The notes below the pieces were generated by a model. It was not told where the DNA came from. It ran no database searches and was given only the letters and a program-made list of their open reading frames with translations. From contig NZ_SDEA01000002.1 of assembly GCF_004522155.1 (NCBI RefSeq), forward strand, positions 310,001 through 374,000: a DNA stretch of 64,000 nt. The letters run 5' to 3'. Positions within the stretch are counted from its first letter, which is position 1, and each line of letters begins with the position of its first letter. Position numbers and translations under genes: made by a program. Source of the stretch: Paracoccus luteus (GTDB taxonomy: Bacteria; Pseudomonadota; Alphaproteobacteria; Rhodobacterales; Rhodobacteraceae). Positions 47,663 through 56,535 of this stretch are shown one piece after another.

Positions 47663-49453
47663 ATGACCCGACACGATCCCAACATCCGGCCGGTGATCCG
47701 CCAACTGGACGAGGCTGCCGCGAACCGCATCGCGGCGGGCGAGGTGGTGGAACGCCCCGCCTCGGCCGTCAAGGAACTGGTCGAGAACGCGCTGGACGCG
47801 GGCGCCACCCGCATCGACGTGGCGATCGCGGGCGGCGGCAAGCGGCTGATCCGCGTCACCGACGACGGCTGCGGCATGACGGCGGCCGACCTGCCGCTGG
47901 CGCTGGCCCGCCACGCGACCTCCAAGATCGACGGGTCCGACCTGCTGAACATCCGCAGCTTCGGTTTTCGCGGCGAGGCGCTGCCCAGCCTGGGCGCAGT
48001 GGCGCGGCTGACGCTGACCAGCCGCGCCGCCGGGTCCGAGGCCGCGCAGATCGCCGTCAGCGCCGGGCGCATCGCCCCGGTCCGTCCCGCGGCGGGCAAC
48101 CGCGGCACGGTGGTCGAACTGCGCGACCTGTTCCACGCGACGCCCGCGCGGCTGAAGTTCCTGCGGTCGGACCGGGCCGAGACGATGGCCATCGCCGAAA
48201 TCGTGCGCCGGCTGGCGATGGCCGAACCCGCCACCGCCTTCACCCTGACGGACGAGGACGAGGGGCGCGTCCTTTTCCGCGCCGACGCCGAGCAGGGCGA
48301 GCTGTTCGACGCGCTGGCCGCCCGCGTCGCCCGCGTCATGGGGCGCGAGTTCCTGGACAATGCCGTGCCCATCGACGCCACCCGCGACGGGCTGCGGCTG
48401 ACCGGGCTGGCGGCCCTGCCCACCTATTCGCGCGGCGCGGCGGTGGCGCAGCATCTGTTCGTCAACGCCCGGCCGGTGCGCGACCGGCTGCTGACCGGGG
48501 CGCTCAGGGCGGGGTATTTCGACACGCTGCCCGCCGGACGGCATCCGGCGGCGGTGCTGTATCTGGCCTGCGACCCGCAGCAGGTGGACGTCAACGTCCA
48601 CCCCGCCAAGGCCGAGGTGCGGTTCCGCGAACCCGACGCCGCGCGCGGGCTGGTGGTGACGGCGCTGCGCCATGCGCTGGCCGGGGCGGGGCACCGCGCC
48701 TCGTCCACCGGGGGGGCGGCGACGCTGGCGGAGTTTCGGCCGGAAACCCCGCGCCCGTCGCCCGCCGCCGTGGCGCTGTCGTGGGCCGCGCAGGCGCCGC
48801 TGGAGGCCCCGCTTGCGCCCGGCTTTGCCGAGGCCGCGGCGCGGGTCGAACCCGCGCCCGACGCCGCCGACGCCCCGTCCGACGCCCCGCTGGGCGCGGC
48901 CCGCGCGCAGCTGCACGAAAACTGGATCGTCGCCCAGACCCGCGACGGCATCGTCATCGTGGACCAGCACGCCGCCCACGAACGGCTGGTCTACGAACGG
49001 CTGAAGGCGCAATCCGCCGGCCGCATCCCCTCGCAGGCGCTGCTGATCCCGGAAATCGTCGATCTGGGCGACGCGGCCGCCCCGGTGCTGGCGGCGGCCG
49101 CCGACCTGGACCGGCTGGGGCTGGTGGTGGAACCCTTCGGCCCCGGCTGCGTCGCCGTGCGCGAAATGCCCGCCGCGCTGGGGCGCATCGGCGCCGCCGC
49201 GCTGATCCGCGACATCGCCGACGACCTCGCCGACCTTGGCGCGTCGGACCGGCTGCAATCGCGCCTCGATGCGGTGCTGTCGTCGATGGCCTGCCACGGC
49301 TCGGTCCGGTCGGGCCGCCGCCTGACCGCCGACGAGATGAACGCGCTGTTGCGCGAGATGGAGCGGACGCCCCGGTCCGGCCAGTGCAACCACGGCCGCC
49401 CCACCTGGGTCGAGCTGAAGCTGGCCGATATCGAACGCCTGTTCGGGCGCTGA
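47663..49453 (+). CDS. mutL: DNA mismatch repair protein MutL (endonuclease type)
   Basis: 596 residues. N-terminal GHKL ATPase: [30 protein letters not shown] and [13 protein letters not shown]; the transducer has HVNVHPAK-like [14 protein letters not shown]. The C-terminal nuclease domain carries the metal motif [12 protein letters not shown] (DQHAx2Ex4E) near residue 438 and GQCNHGRPT near the end. This is the nicking type found in bacteria that lack MutH. ATG at 47663 is the first Met before the conserved start. Diverges from the small lipoprotein gene. Confidence 0.97.
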   Translation: MTRHDPNIRPVIRQLDEAAANRIAAGEVVERPASAVKELVENALDAGATRIDVAIAGGGKRLIRVTDDGCGMTAADLPLALARHATSKIDGSDLLNIRSFGFRGEALPSLGAVARLTLTSRAAGSEAAQIAVSAGRIAPVRPAAGNRGTVVELRDLFHATPARLKFLRSDRAETMAIAEIVRRLAMAEPATAFTLTDEDEGRVLFRADAEQGELFDALAARVARVMGREFLDNAVPIDATRDGLRLTGLAALPTYSRGAAVAQHLFVNARPVRDRLLTGALRAGYFDTLPAGRHPAAVLYLACDPQQVDVNVHPAKAEVRFREPDAARGLVVTALRHALAGAGHRASSTGGAATLAEFRPETPRPSPAAVALSWAAQAPLEAPLAPGFAEAAARVEPAPDAADAPSDAPLGAARAQLHENWIVAQTRDGIVIVDQHAAHERLVYERLKAQSAGRIPSQALLIPEIVDLGDAAAPVLAAAADLDRLGLVVEPFGPGCVAVREMPAALGRIGAAALIRDIADDLADLGASDRLQSRLDAVLSSMACHGSVRSGRRLTADEMNALLREMERTPRSGQCNHGRPTWVELKLADIERLFGR

Positions 49454-49502
49454 TTGACGCCCGCGCCCCTTGGGGCGACAAGCGGGGAAAAGGGGACCGA
49501 CA

Positions 49503-49850
49503 ATGCTGGAGATCAGCGCCGACAAGATCGCCTTCGTCATCATCCGCGCCCGCGATTACGATCAGGGCCCGGACGGGCGCGGGGGGCGCAACGCGTTCGA
49601 GCTGCGCGACTTTATCGCCGACCTGAACGACGACGAGCAGGCGGCGCTGACCGCCGTCATGTGGATCGGCCGCGGCACGTTCGAGGCCGAGGAGCTGGCC
49701 GAGGCGATGGCCACGGCGCGCGCCGAAAAGACCACGCCGACCGAGGATTACCTGATGGGCGAGCCGCGCCTGGCCGACCATCTGGAGGCCGGGATGGCCG
49801 CGCTGGGACTGGATGCGGCGGATGCCGAGGACGACCTGCTGAAGTTCTGA
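49503..49850 (+). CDS. DUF3775 family protein
   Basis: 115-residue acidic cytosolic protein with no signal peptide. It opens MLEISADKIAFVIIRARDYD and has the family's NAFELRDFIADLNDDEQAALTAVMWIGRG core and the TPTEDYLMGEPRLADHLEAGMAALG C-terminal part, ending in DLLKF. Function is unknown. It follows mutL by 49 bp and may be co-transcribed. Its last codons and stop are tandemly duplicated 143 bp downstream. Confidence 0.85.
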   Translation: MLEISADKIAFVIIRARDYDQGPDGRGGRNAFELRDFIADLNDDEQAALTAVMWIGRGTFEAEELAEAMATARAEKTTPTEDYLMGEPRLADHLEAGMAALGLDAADAEDDLLKF

Positions 49851-50083
49851 GCGCGGCCGCGCGGGTGGCGGGGCAGGCCAGCCGCCGCCACAGGCGCGGC
49901 GGCGGACCCGCAGCCGCCCGCTGCGCCGGACGGGATGCCGGCGGACCCGCAGCCGCCGGTTTCGAACGCCGAAACGACCTGCTGAAGTTCTGAGCGGGGC
50001 CGCGCGGGTGGCGGGGCAGGCCAGTCGCCGCCGCCCGCTGCGCTGGACGGGATGCCGGCGAACCGCAGCCGCCGGATGCGGCA
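49831..50083. repeat. tandem duplication of the DUF3775 gene 3' end
   Basis: Copy 1 (49831-49973) and copy 2 (49974 to about 50083). The first 59 bases agree at 57 positions and include the last codons (DLLKF) and stop. The tail CCCGCTGCGCxGGACGGGAT through CAGCCGCCGG is also shared. Copy 2 lacks about 28 bp from the middle. Confidence 0.85.
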
Positions 50084-50148
50084 AGCGCCAGCCCGCATGG
50101 TCCATCGCGGCGGGCGGCGTCACGAACCGCCGCCCGCCCCGCAGGGCA

Positions 50149-51321
50149 TCACTCGCGCGTGACGCGGATCAGCGCGCCGTTCTCGGCGTCGGTCAGCAGC
50201 ATGACCGAGCCGTCGCGCGCGACCTCGACGTCGCGCACCCTGCCGATGCCCTGCAGGTGGCGCGCCTCGCCGGTCACGCGGTCGCCGTCCAGCGTCAGCC
50301 GCACCAGCGCCTGACCGACCAGCCCGCCGATCAGGGCGTTGCCCTGCCATTCCGGGAACATCCCGCCGTCATAGAACGCCAGCCCGCTGGCCGCGATCAC
50401 CGGATCCCAGTAATAGACCGGCTGTTCCAGCCCGTCCTGCGCGGTGATCCCCTCGCCGATCGGCGCGCCGCTGTAGTCGAGGCCATAGGTGATGATCGGC
50501 CAGCCATAGTTCTTGCCGGCCTCGGGGCGGTTCAACTCGTCCCCGCCCTTGGGGCCGTGTTCGACGGTCCACAGCCGGCCCTGGCCGTCCAGCGCCGCCG
50601 ACTGCACGTTGCGGAAGCCCTTGGCGTATGTCTCGGGCAGCCAGCCGTCGACGCCCGCGCCCGCCGCGCCGCCCATCGGGTCGATGCGGACCAGCTTGCC
50701 GATGTGGTTGCCGTCGTCCTGCGCGGTGGCGCGGGGTTCGGGGTCCGACCGCTCGCCCAGCGTCACGAACAGCCCGCCCTGTCCGTCCAGCACCAGGCGA
50801 GAGCCGAAGTGCTTGTCGCTGTCCCAGGCGGGGGTCTGGCGAAAGATCTCGGCCACGTCCTCAAGCGTGGTGCCGTCTGCCGACAGCGTGCCGGTGGCGA
50901 CGCCGGTCGCGTTCTTGCCGTCGCCCTCGGGCGCGGCATAGCTGATCCAGACGCGGCGGTCGGCGAAGTCGGGCGCGATCATCACGTCCAGCAACCCGCC
51001 CTGACCGCGCGCATCGACCGGGGGCAGGCCCCCGATCTCGGGGCCGACCGTGCCGTCGGCGGCGACTATCCGCAGCCGGCCGGGGCGTTCCGTCACCAGC
51101 CAGCCGCCGTCCGGCAGTTCGGCCATCGCCCACGGATGCACCAGCCCGTCGGCCACGGTCGTCGTGGCCAGCTTGATGTCGTCGGGCAACACCGGCGCGC
51201 GGGTCTGGCCGTCGAACGCGGGCTGCTGGTCGGGCGCGTTGGGGGGCGTGGCATTGAAATCGGCGGCGGCGGGCCCAGCCAGCGCCGCCGCCAGAACTGT
51301 CGTCAGGGCGAAACGGGTCAT
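50149..51321 (-). CDS. PQQ-dependent sugar dehydrogenase (soluble glucose/sorbosone dehydrogenase family)
   Basis: 390-residue six-bladed propeller. Signal peptide ends near AAA-DF (residue 21). GLVHPWAMAELPDGGWLVTERPGRLRI, GGLLDVMIAPDF, HFGSRLVLDGQGGLFVTLGER, DGNHIGKLVRIDP, RNVQSAALD, EHGPKGGDELNRPEAGKNYGWP and the closing VARDGSVMLLTD are all family marks, including the catalytic His and PQQ contacts. Periplasmic oxidation of an aldose is likely; Ca2+ and PQQ would be needed and PQQ synthesis genes are not here. The ATG at 51321 was chosen by the signal peptide. Confidence 0.92.
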   Translation of the reverse strand: MTRFALTTVLAAALAGPAAADFNATPPNAPDQQPAFDGQTRAPVLPDDIKLATTTVADGLVHPWAMAELPDGGWLVTERPGRLRIVAADGTVGPEIGGLPPVDARGQGGLLDVMIAPDFADRRVWISYAAPEGDGKNATGVATGTLSADGTTLEDVAEIFRQTPAWDSDKHFGSRLVLDGQGGLFVTLGERSDPEPRATAQDDGNHIGKLVRIDPMGGAAGAGVDGWLPETYAKGFRNVQSAALDGQGRLWTVEHGPKGGDELNRPEAGKNYGWPIITYGLDYSGAPIGEGITAQDGLEQPVYYWDPVIAASGLAFYDGGMFPEWQGNALIGGLVGQALVRLTLDGDRVTGEARHLQGIGRVRDVEVARDGSVMLLTDAENGALIRVTRE

Positions 51322-51385
51322 CGCGCATCTCCTTGGTTGCCTTGGGGTGACAACCGCGGCGTGACCCGTCCGTTCCCTGCGCGGC

Positions 51386-52348
51386 CTACAGGATGAACTC
51401 GTCGGCGGTATAGGCATAGGCGCTGATCGCGCCGTCCTGGATGACCAGCCGGAAATCGGCCACGCCGTCGTTGTTGACGTGCCCCGACAGGATCGTGCTG
51501 CCGTTGCTTTCGCTGAGAACGACGGTCCCCGCGGCCCCGCTGGCCGAAAAGCCAAAGGTCTGGTTGCCGGCAAGGTTCACGTTCGCGTCGATCCCCGACA
51601 GGTCGATCACGTCGCCGCCGGTCTGGCCGATCCCCTCGAACGCGATGGCGCCGTCGCCGGCCTCGATCGTGTCCACGCCCGCGGCGGCGCTGCTGTCCCA
51701 GATGAAGTTGAAGACGAAGCGGTCGGGGTTCGCCCCGCCGATCAGCCGGTCGGCCCCCGCGCCGCCCAGCAGCACGTCCCAGCCCGCCTGGCCGCGCAGC
51801 ACGTCGGCCCCCGCGCCGCCGTCCAGCCGGTCGGCGTTGGCCCCGCCCAGCAGCTGGTCGTTACCTTCGGCGCCGACCAGGATGTCGTTGCCCCCCTGGC
51901 CATACAGCGTATCGTTGCCGGCCATGCCGTGGATGCCGTCGTTCGCCGCGGTGCCGACCACCTGGTCGTTTCCGTTCGTGGCATAGCCCAGCGAGACGGT
52001 CAGCGTATAGCTGCCGGTGGCGTTGTTGCCGGTCTCGCCCACGCCCAGCGTCCATGTGCCGGTGCCGCCCGCGCCGATCGAGAAGGTGATCTGGCCATCG
52101 CGGTTGGTGCCGGGCGTGGCGTCGTTGGGCGGGTTGATGTCGTCGTTGTAAAGCACCCGCGTCCCGGCGCTGTTGAACAGCGAGATGTTCGGGTCGCCCA
52201 GCGTGCCCGACCCCGACGACGCGCCCTTGGCCGCGACCGAATAGGTCAGCCCGGCGATGAAGGTCGTGTTGTAGGTGTCATAGTCGCCCCACGAGGAAAT
52301 CGTGCCCGCGCGCGAGGTGCCTGCGGTGATGAGGCCGGAATAAGCCAT
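51386..52348 (-). CDS. RTX (hemolysin-type) calcium-binding protein with pre-peptidase-like N-terminus
   Basis: 320 residues, no N-terminal signal. Residues about 8-120 resemble a bacterial pre-peptidase C-terminal domain (AGTISSWGDYDTYNTTFIAGLTY and ITFSIGAGGTGTWTLGVG). Residues about 128-210 hold RTX nonapeptides of the GGxGxDxLx type, such as GMAGNDTLYGQGGNDILVG and GGAGADVLRG. A C-terminal domain (DVIDLSGIDANVNLAG) ends in DEFIL, acidic then hydrophobic, as in type I secretion signals. Probably exported by an unlinked type I system and folded with Ca2+ outside. No enzymatic domain is seen. Confidence 0.85.
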   Translation of the reverse strand: MAYSGLITAGTSRAGTISSWGDYDTYNTTFIAGLTYSVAAKGASSGSGTLGDPNISLFNSAGTRVLYNDDINPPNDATPGTNRDGQITFSIGAGGTGTWTLGVGETGNNATGSYTLTVSLGYATNGNDQVVGTAANDGIHGMAGNDTLYGQGGNDILVGAEGNDQLLGGANADRLDGGAGADVLRGQAGWDVLLGGAGADRLIGGANPDRFVFNFIWDSSAAAGVDTIEAGDGAIAFEGIGQTGGDVIDLSGIDANVNLAGNQTFGFSASGAAGTVVLSESNGSTILSGHVNNDGVADFRLVIQDGAISAYAYTADEFIL

Positions 52349-52797
52349 GAACGTGTCTCCCAGGATACGGTGTCTTGCCGCAATTTAGGCCCGCCGCCGA
52401 TCACTGTCGCATCACCTTGCGCTGTGCGGCGCGTGAGCGGCGGGCGGGGCATTTGCCTGGTCGAACGTGCGGTCCGATGCGCCGTTCCCTCACGAATGAT
52501 TGTGGGCAGGGGGATCGGCAGGGGACTGCCGAGTGGACGTCCTTCCGGGCTGCGGGGCGGGTTGGCTGATGGCTGAGACGGATACAGGCGCAAACAGGGC
52601 GTGGACACGTGCAGGTGCGGCCCGCCCGAGGCGCACTGGCTGGGATCACCGGACCGTTGGCGGTCCGGGCGGGGTTGGAGAGTCTGGGGTTTGAAGCGGT
52701 CCGCTTGCGCGGGACTTCGCGCGCGGGTCTATGGGGAACGTGCGCGGCGGGTCTTGGCCCGATGCGGGCGAGTCGCAGACGCTCGGCGTTCGGAACT
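52349..52797. other. gap between the RTX gene and the hairpin array
   Basis: About 450 bp without a supportable gene. Two perfect hairpins occur: CCGGACCG-TTGG-CGGTCCGG (52649-52668) and AAGCGG-T-CCGCTT (52694-52706). They may be remnants of the neighbouring array. Confidence 0.45.
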
Positions 52798-53095
52798 GCG
52801 ATGGTCCACTGGAATGGTTGCGGGCGCTGCCAGCCCTCCGCTTGCGCTCCGGGCGTTCAGGGCTGCAAACGGTCCACTGGACCGTTTGCGGGCGCCTGCC
52901 AGCCCTCCGCTTGCGCTCCGGGCGTTCAGGGCTGCAAACGGTCCACTGGACCGTTTGCGGCCGCCCTTCACCCCTCCGCTGACGCTCCGGGCGTTCGCCG
53001 GGGAAAAGGTCCACTGGACCTTTTCCTGATCCGGCCCGGCCCTTCGCTTACGCTCCGGGCGTTCGGAACTGCAAACGGTCCACTGGACCGTTTGC
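52798..53095. repeat. five-unit hairpin repeat array downstream of asd
   Basis: Units repeat every 67-69 bp. Each has a long inverted repeat centred on GGTCCACTGGACC: 52798-52821 (degenerate), 52865-52889, 52934-52958, 53002-53026 and 53071-53095. Three read GCAAACGGTCCACTGGACCG then TTTGC. The fourth reads GGAAAAGGTCCACTGGACCT then TTTCC, with both arms changed together. The links share CTCCGCT(T/G)(G/A)CGCTCCGGGCGTTC. Confidence 0.9.
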
Positions 53096-53104
53096 GGGCG
53101 TTCC

Positions 53105-54127
53105 TCACCCCTTCTTCAGCACGCGGCTGCCCAGCAGTTCGGCGATCTGCACCGCGTTCAGCGCCGCGCCCTTGCGCAGGTTGTCGCTGACGCACCACAG
53201 GTTCAGGCCGTTCTCGATCGTGGTGTCCTGGCGGATGCGGGACACGAAGGTGGCGAAATCGCCCACGCAGTCGATGGGCGTGACATAGCCGCCGGGTTCG
53301 CGCTTGTCGATCACCAGCACGCCGGGCGCCTCGCGCAGGATGTCGCGGGCCTCGTCCTCGTCCAGGAAATCCTCGAACTCGATGTTGATCGATTCCGAAT
53401 GGCCGACAAAGACCGGGACGCGGACGCAGGTCGCGGTGACCTTGACCTTGGCGTCCATGATCTTCTTGGTCTCGGCGACCATCTTCCATTCTTCCTTGGT
53501 GTCGCCGGAATCCATGAACACGTCGATCTGCGGGATCACGTTGAAGGCGATCTGCTTCTGGAACTTGCTCGGCGGCACGTCCTTGGTCGGGTTATAGATC
53601 GCCTTGGTCTGTTCCCACAGCTCGTCCATGCCCTCTTTCCCGGCGCCCGACACCGACTGATAGGTGCTGACGACGACCCGCTTGATCCGCGCCCGGTCGT
53701 GCAGCGGCTTCAGCGCGACGACCATCTGCGCGGTCGAGCAGTTGGGATTGGCGATGATGTTCTTCTTGCCATAGCCGGTGATCGCGTCGGCATTCACCTC
53801 GGGGACGATCAGCGGCACGTCGGGGTCGTAGCGATACAGCGACGAGTTGTCGATCACCACGCAGCCCGCCTTGGCGGCGATGGGGGCGTACTGCTTTGTC
53901 GCGTCCGACCCGATGGCGAACAGCGCCATGTCCCAGCCGGTGAAGTCGAACCCCTCGATATCCTTGGTCTTCAGGGTCTTGTCGCCAAAGCTGACCTCGG
54001 TCCCCAGCGAGCGGCGCGACGCCAGCACGGCGATCTCGTCCACCGGGAACTGGCGTTCGGCCAGGATGTTCAGCATTTCGCGGCCCACGTTCCCCGTGGC
54101 GCCCGCAACGACGACCTTGTAACCCAT
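53105..54127 (-). CDS. asd: aspartate-semialdehyde dehydrogenase
   Basis: NADPH enzyme reducing aspartyl phosphate to the semialdehyde, the branch-point precursor of lysine/DAP, threonine and methionine. 340 residues. Motifs: GATGNVGREML at the N-terminus, ASRRSLGTEVSF, the catalytic Cys in NPNCSTAQM near residue 134, SVSGAGKEGMDEL, and RVPVFVGHSESINIEF with the active-site His. AAAGGAT precedes the ATG at 54127. Downstream (52798-53095) is a hairpin repeat array that begins 10 bp after the stop. Monocistronic on this strand. Confidence 0.97.
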   Translation of the reverse strand: MGYKVVVAGATGNVGREMLNILAERQFPVDEIAVLASRRSLGTEVSFGDKTLKTKDIEGFDFTGWDMALFAIGSDATKQYAPIAAKAGCVVIDNSSLYRYDPDVPLIVPEVNADAITGYGKKNIIANPNCSTAQMVVALKPLHDRARIKRVVVSTYQSVSGAGKEGMDELWEQTKAIYNPTKDVPPSKFQKQIAFNVIPQIDVFMDSGDTKEEWKMVAETKKIMDAKVKVTATCVRVPVFVGHSESINIEFEDFLDEDEARDILREAPGVLVIDKREPGGYVTPIDCVGDFATFVSRIRQDTTIENGLNLWCVSDNLRKGAALNAVQIAELLGSRVLKKG

Positions 54128-54189
54128 CAGGGGATCCTTTCACGATCAAGACGGCGGGCCATAGCCGGAAATCCGCCCAAAGTGAAGTA

Positions 54190-54245
54190 TGAGTATTTGG
54201 GCCAAGAAGAAGCCGCGCGGGGTTTCTTCTTGGCCCAAATACTCA
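54190..54245. repeat. inverted pair of the dispersed element, copy 4 (25-bp arms)
   Basis: Arms 54190-54214 and 54221-54245 are inverted copies of TGAGTATTTGGGCCAAGAAG plus five bases, matching at 24 of 25 positions. The odd pair is G-T, so an RNA stem would be continuous; the loop is GCGCGG. It lies in the 152-bp region between the divergent asd and aminopeptidase genes. Confidence 0.9.
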
Positions 54246-54279
54246 CAAAACGGTGCCGCACGACCGACAGGAGCCGTCC

Positions 54280-55668
54280 ATGACCGACCCCGCATTCGCC
54301 CCGGATGACGCCGGCAGCAGGCCGCTGTGGCTGGTCGAGCAGGGCGGCGACGGGCCGGTGTGGCCCGCGGGCGTCGATCCGGCGTTTCCGCGCGCGGCGG
54401 GTTTTCTCGGCAAGGCGGGGCAGGTCTGCCTGCTGCCGGGCGGGGATGGCGTTTCGGGCGCGCTGTTCGGGCTGGGCCGGCCGCGCACGCCCGCCGACCG
54501 TCCGGCCCGCGAACGCTTCACCCTGGCCCGCGCCGCCGAGGCGCTGCCCGAGGGGGCCTGGCACCTGGCCGGCGCGCCCGAGGGGTATGACGCCGCGCAT
54601 GGGGCGCTGGCGTGGCTGTTCGCGCAGTATCGCTTTGACCGCTATAAAACGGCCGACGCGCCGCGCGCGCGGCTGGTCTGCCCCGATGGCGTGGACGCCG
54701 CTGCGGTGCTGGCGATGGCGGCGGGCGAATATCTGGCGCGCGACCTGATCAACACGCCCGCGTCGGACATGGGTCCGGCGGAGCTGGAGCAGGCGGCCCG
54801 CGATCTGGCGGCGCGCCACGGAGCCGGGGTCACGGTCGTCGCTGGCGATGAACTCGCCCGCGATTTCCCCATGATCCACGCCGTGGGCCGCGCCGCCGGG
54901 CCGGGGCGTGGGCCCCGGCTGATCGACCTGCGCTTTCCGGGCGACGGCCCGGCGGTCACGCTGGTCGGCAAGGGCGTCTGCTTTGACACCGGGGGGCTGG
55001 ACATCAAGCCCGCATCCTCGATGGGGCTGATGAAAAAGGACATGGGGGGGGCCGCCAACGTGCTGGGCCTGGCCGAGACGCTGGCGCGGATGGGCCGCGC
55101 GGGCGGGCTGCGGGTGCTGATTCCAGCGGTCGAGAACGCCATCGCCGGCGACGCCTTCCGTCCCGGCGACGTGCTGACCAGCCGCAAGGGCCTGACGGTC
55201 GAGGTCAACAACACCGACGCCGAGGGGCGGCTGGTGCTGGCCGACGCGCTGGCACTGGCTGCCGAGGAGGCGCCTGCCCTGCTGGTCAGCATGGCGACCC
55301 TGACCGGGGCGGCCCGCGTCGCGCTGGGCCCCGATCTGCCGCCGTTCTTCTGCGACGACGACGCCGTGGCCGACGCGCTGTATCAGGCGGGCCGCGACCA
55401 CGCCGACCCGATCTGGCGGATGCCGTTCTGGGAACCCTACGAGGCGATGATCGAGCCCGCCATCGCCGATCTCGACAACGCCCCCGGCGGCGGCTTTGCC
55501 GGGGCGATCACGGCGGCGCTGTTCCTGCGCCGGTTCACCGATGGGGCGCAGGTCTATGCGCATTTCGACATCTATGGCTGGCAGCCCACGGCTGCGCCGG
55601 GGCGGCCCAAGGGCGGCGCGGGGCAGGGGATGCGCGCCATCCTGCACGCCCTGCCCCGAATCGCCTGA
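54280..55668 (+). CDS. leucyl aminopeptidase family protein (M17)
   Basis: Cytosolic zinc/manganese aminopeptidase of 462 residues. The catalytic signature NTDAEGRLVLADAL is near residue 312, with metal ligands in GKGVCFDTGGLDIKPASSM (Lys and Asp) and VEVNNTDAEG. The N-terminal domain (1-155) is shorter and more divergent than in PepA, fitting the PepB-like subgroup of alphaproteobacteria. ATG at 54280 with AGGAG upstream. The stop overlaps the NlpC/P60 gene (TGATGG). Likely role: degradation of peptides, possibly cell-wall peptides with its partner. Confidence 0.93.
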   Translation: MTDPAFAPDDAGSRPLWLVEQGGDGPVWPAGVDPAFPRAAGFLGKAGQVCLLPGGDGVSGALFGLGRPRTPADRPARERFTLARAAEALPEGAWHLAGAPEGYDAAHGALAWLFAQYRFDRYKTADAPRARLVCPDGVDAAAVLAMAAGEYLARDLINTPASDMGPAELEQAARDLAARHGAGVTVVAGDELARDFPMIHAVGRAAGPGRGPRLIDLRFPGDGPAVTLVGKGVCFDTGGLDIKPASSMGLMKKDMGGAANVLGLAETLARMGRAGGLRVLIPAVENAIAGDAFRPGDVLTSRKGLTVEVNNTDAEGRLVLADALALAAEEAPALLVSMATLTGAARVALGPDLPPFFCDDDAVADALYQAGRDHADPIWRMPFWEPYEAMIEPAIADLDNAPGGGFAGAITAALFLRRFTDGAQVYAHFDIYGWQPTAAPGRPKGGAGQGMRAILHALPRIA

Positions 55669-56498
55669 TGGACCGCCGCCTGACCCCCGCGACGGACCGC
55701 GTGGCGCTGCGCGGATCGGGGATCGACCGCGAGGCGGTCGCTGACGGCCGCCCGATGCGGGTCATCGGCGGGCTGGCCGACCTGAACCGCGCGCCGGACG
55801 GGCCGCGCGACCGCCAGTTGCTGCACGGCGCCGACGTCACGCTGATCGAGGAGCGCGACGGCTGGGCCTTTGTGCAGGCGGCGGCGGACGGCTATTGCGG
55901 CTGGGTCGCGCGCAGGCATCTGAGCGGTAAGCGTCCCGCCATCACTCACCGCGTCACCGCGCCCGCGACGCATGTCTATGCCGCGCCGGATTTCAAGCAG
56001 GCGGAGCGTGGCGGGCTGTCCCTTGGCGCGCGGCTGTCCGTCACCGGCTTCGACGGCCGCTTTGCCCGGTTGGCGGACGGGTTCTTCGTGCCGGTCCAGC
56101 ACATCGGCGACACGCCCGCCGACGATCCCGCCACGGTCGCGCTGACCCTGCTGGGCACGCCCTATCTGTGGGGCGGCAACTCGCGCGCGGGCATCGACTG
56201 TTCCGGGCTGGCGCAGGCCGCGCTGCATGGCGCGGGCATCGCCTGCCCCGGCGACAGCGACATGCAACGCGGGGCGTTCCCCGAGACGGCGCAGATACGC
56301 CGCGGCGACCTGCTGTTCTGGCCCGGCCATGTGGCCATCGCGCTGGACGCCGCCACCATGATCCACGCCACCGCCTTCACCATGTCGGTCATCACGGAAG
56401 GCATCGCCACCGCCATCGCCCGCATCGACGCGGCGGGCGACGGCCCGTTCCTTGGCGCGCGGCGGCCCCGGCTGGACGACCGCGTCGCCTTTCCGTAA
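55668..56498 (+). CDS. NlpC/P60 family cysteine peptidase with SH3 domains
   Basis: 276 residues. Two bacterial SH3-like segments (about 42-85 with GWAFVQAAADGYCGWVARRHL, and 92-140) precede the NlpC/P60 domain with catalytic Cys in GIDCSGLAQAAL near residue 183 and His in PGHVAIALD near 223. This arrangement matches gamma-D-glutamyl-diamino-acid endopeptidases that split murein peptides. No signal peptide, so a cytosolic recycling role with the coupled M17 aminopeptidase is likely: one cuts murein tripeptide or tetrapeptide, the other trims the products. Confidence 0.9.
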   Translation: MDRRLTPATDRVALRGSGIDREAVADGRPMRVIGGLADLNRAPDGPRDRQLLHGADVTLIEERDGWAFVQAAADGYCGWVARRHLSGKRPAITHRVTAPATHVYAAPDFKQAERGGLSLGARLSVTGFDGRFARLADGFFVPVQHIGDTPADDPATVALTLLGTPYLWGGNSRAGIDCSGLAQAALHGAGIACPGDSDMQRGAFPETAQIRRGDLLFWPGHVAIALDAATMIHATAFTMSVITEGIATAIARIDAAGDGPFLGARRPRLDDRVAFP

Positions 56499-56535
56499 GC
56501 CTGCGGTTCACGACGCGGGACAAGGGGGCCAAGCC

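Noticed and set aside
52798..53095. CRISPR array
   Set aside because: Unit spacing (67-69 bp) is superficially similar, but the links between hairpins are themselves repeats rather than unique spacers, and no cas gene is present.
52646..53489. Small protein genes encoded by the hairpin array (both strands)
   Set aside because: Frames through the repeats translate to repetitive SPERPERKRR- or NGPLDRL-like strings with no start/ribosome site of note. They are a by-product of the array.
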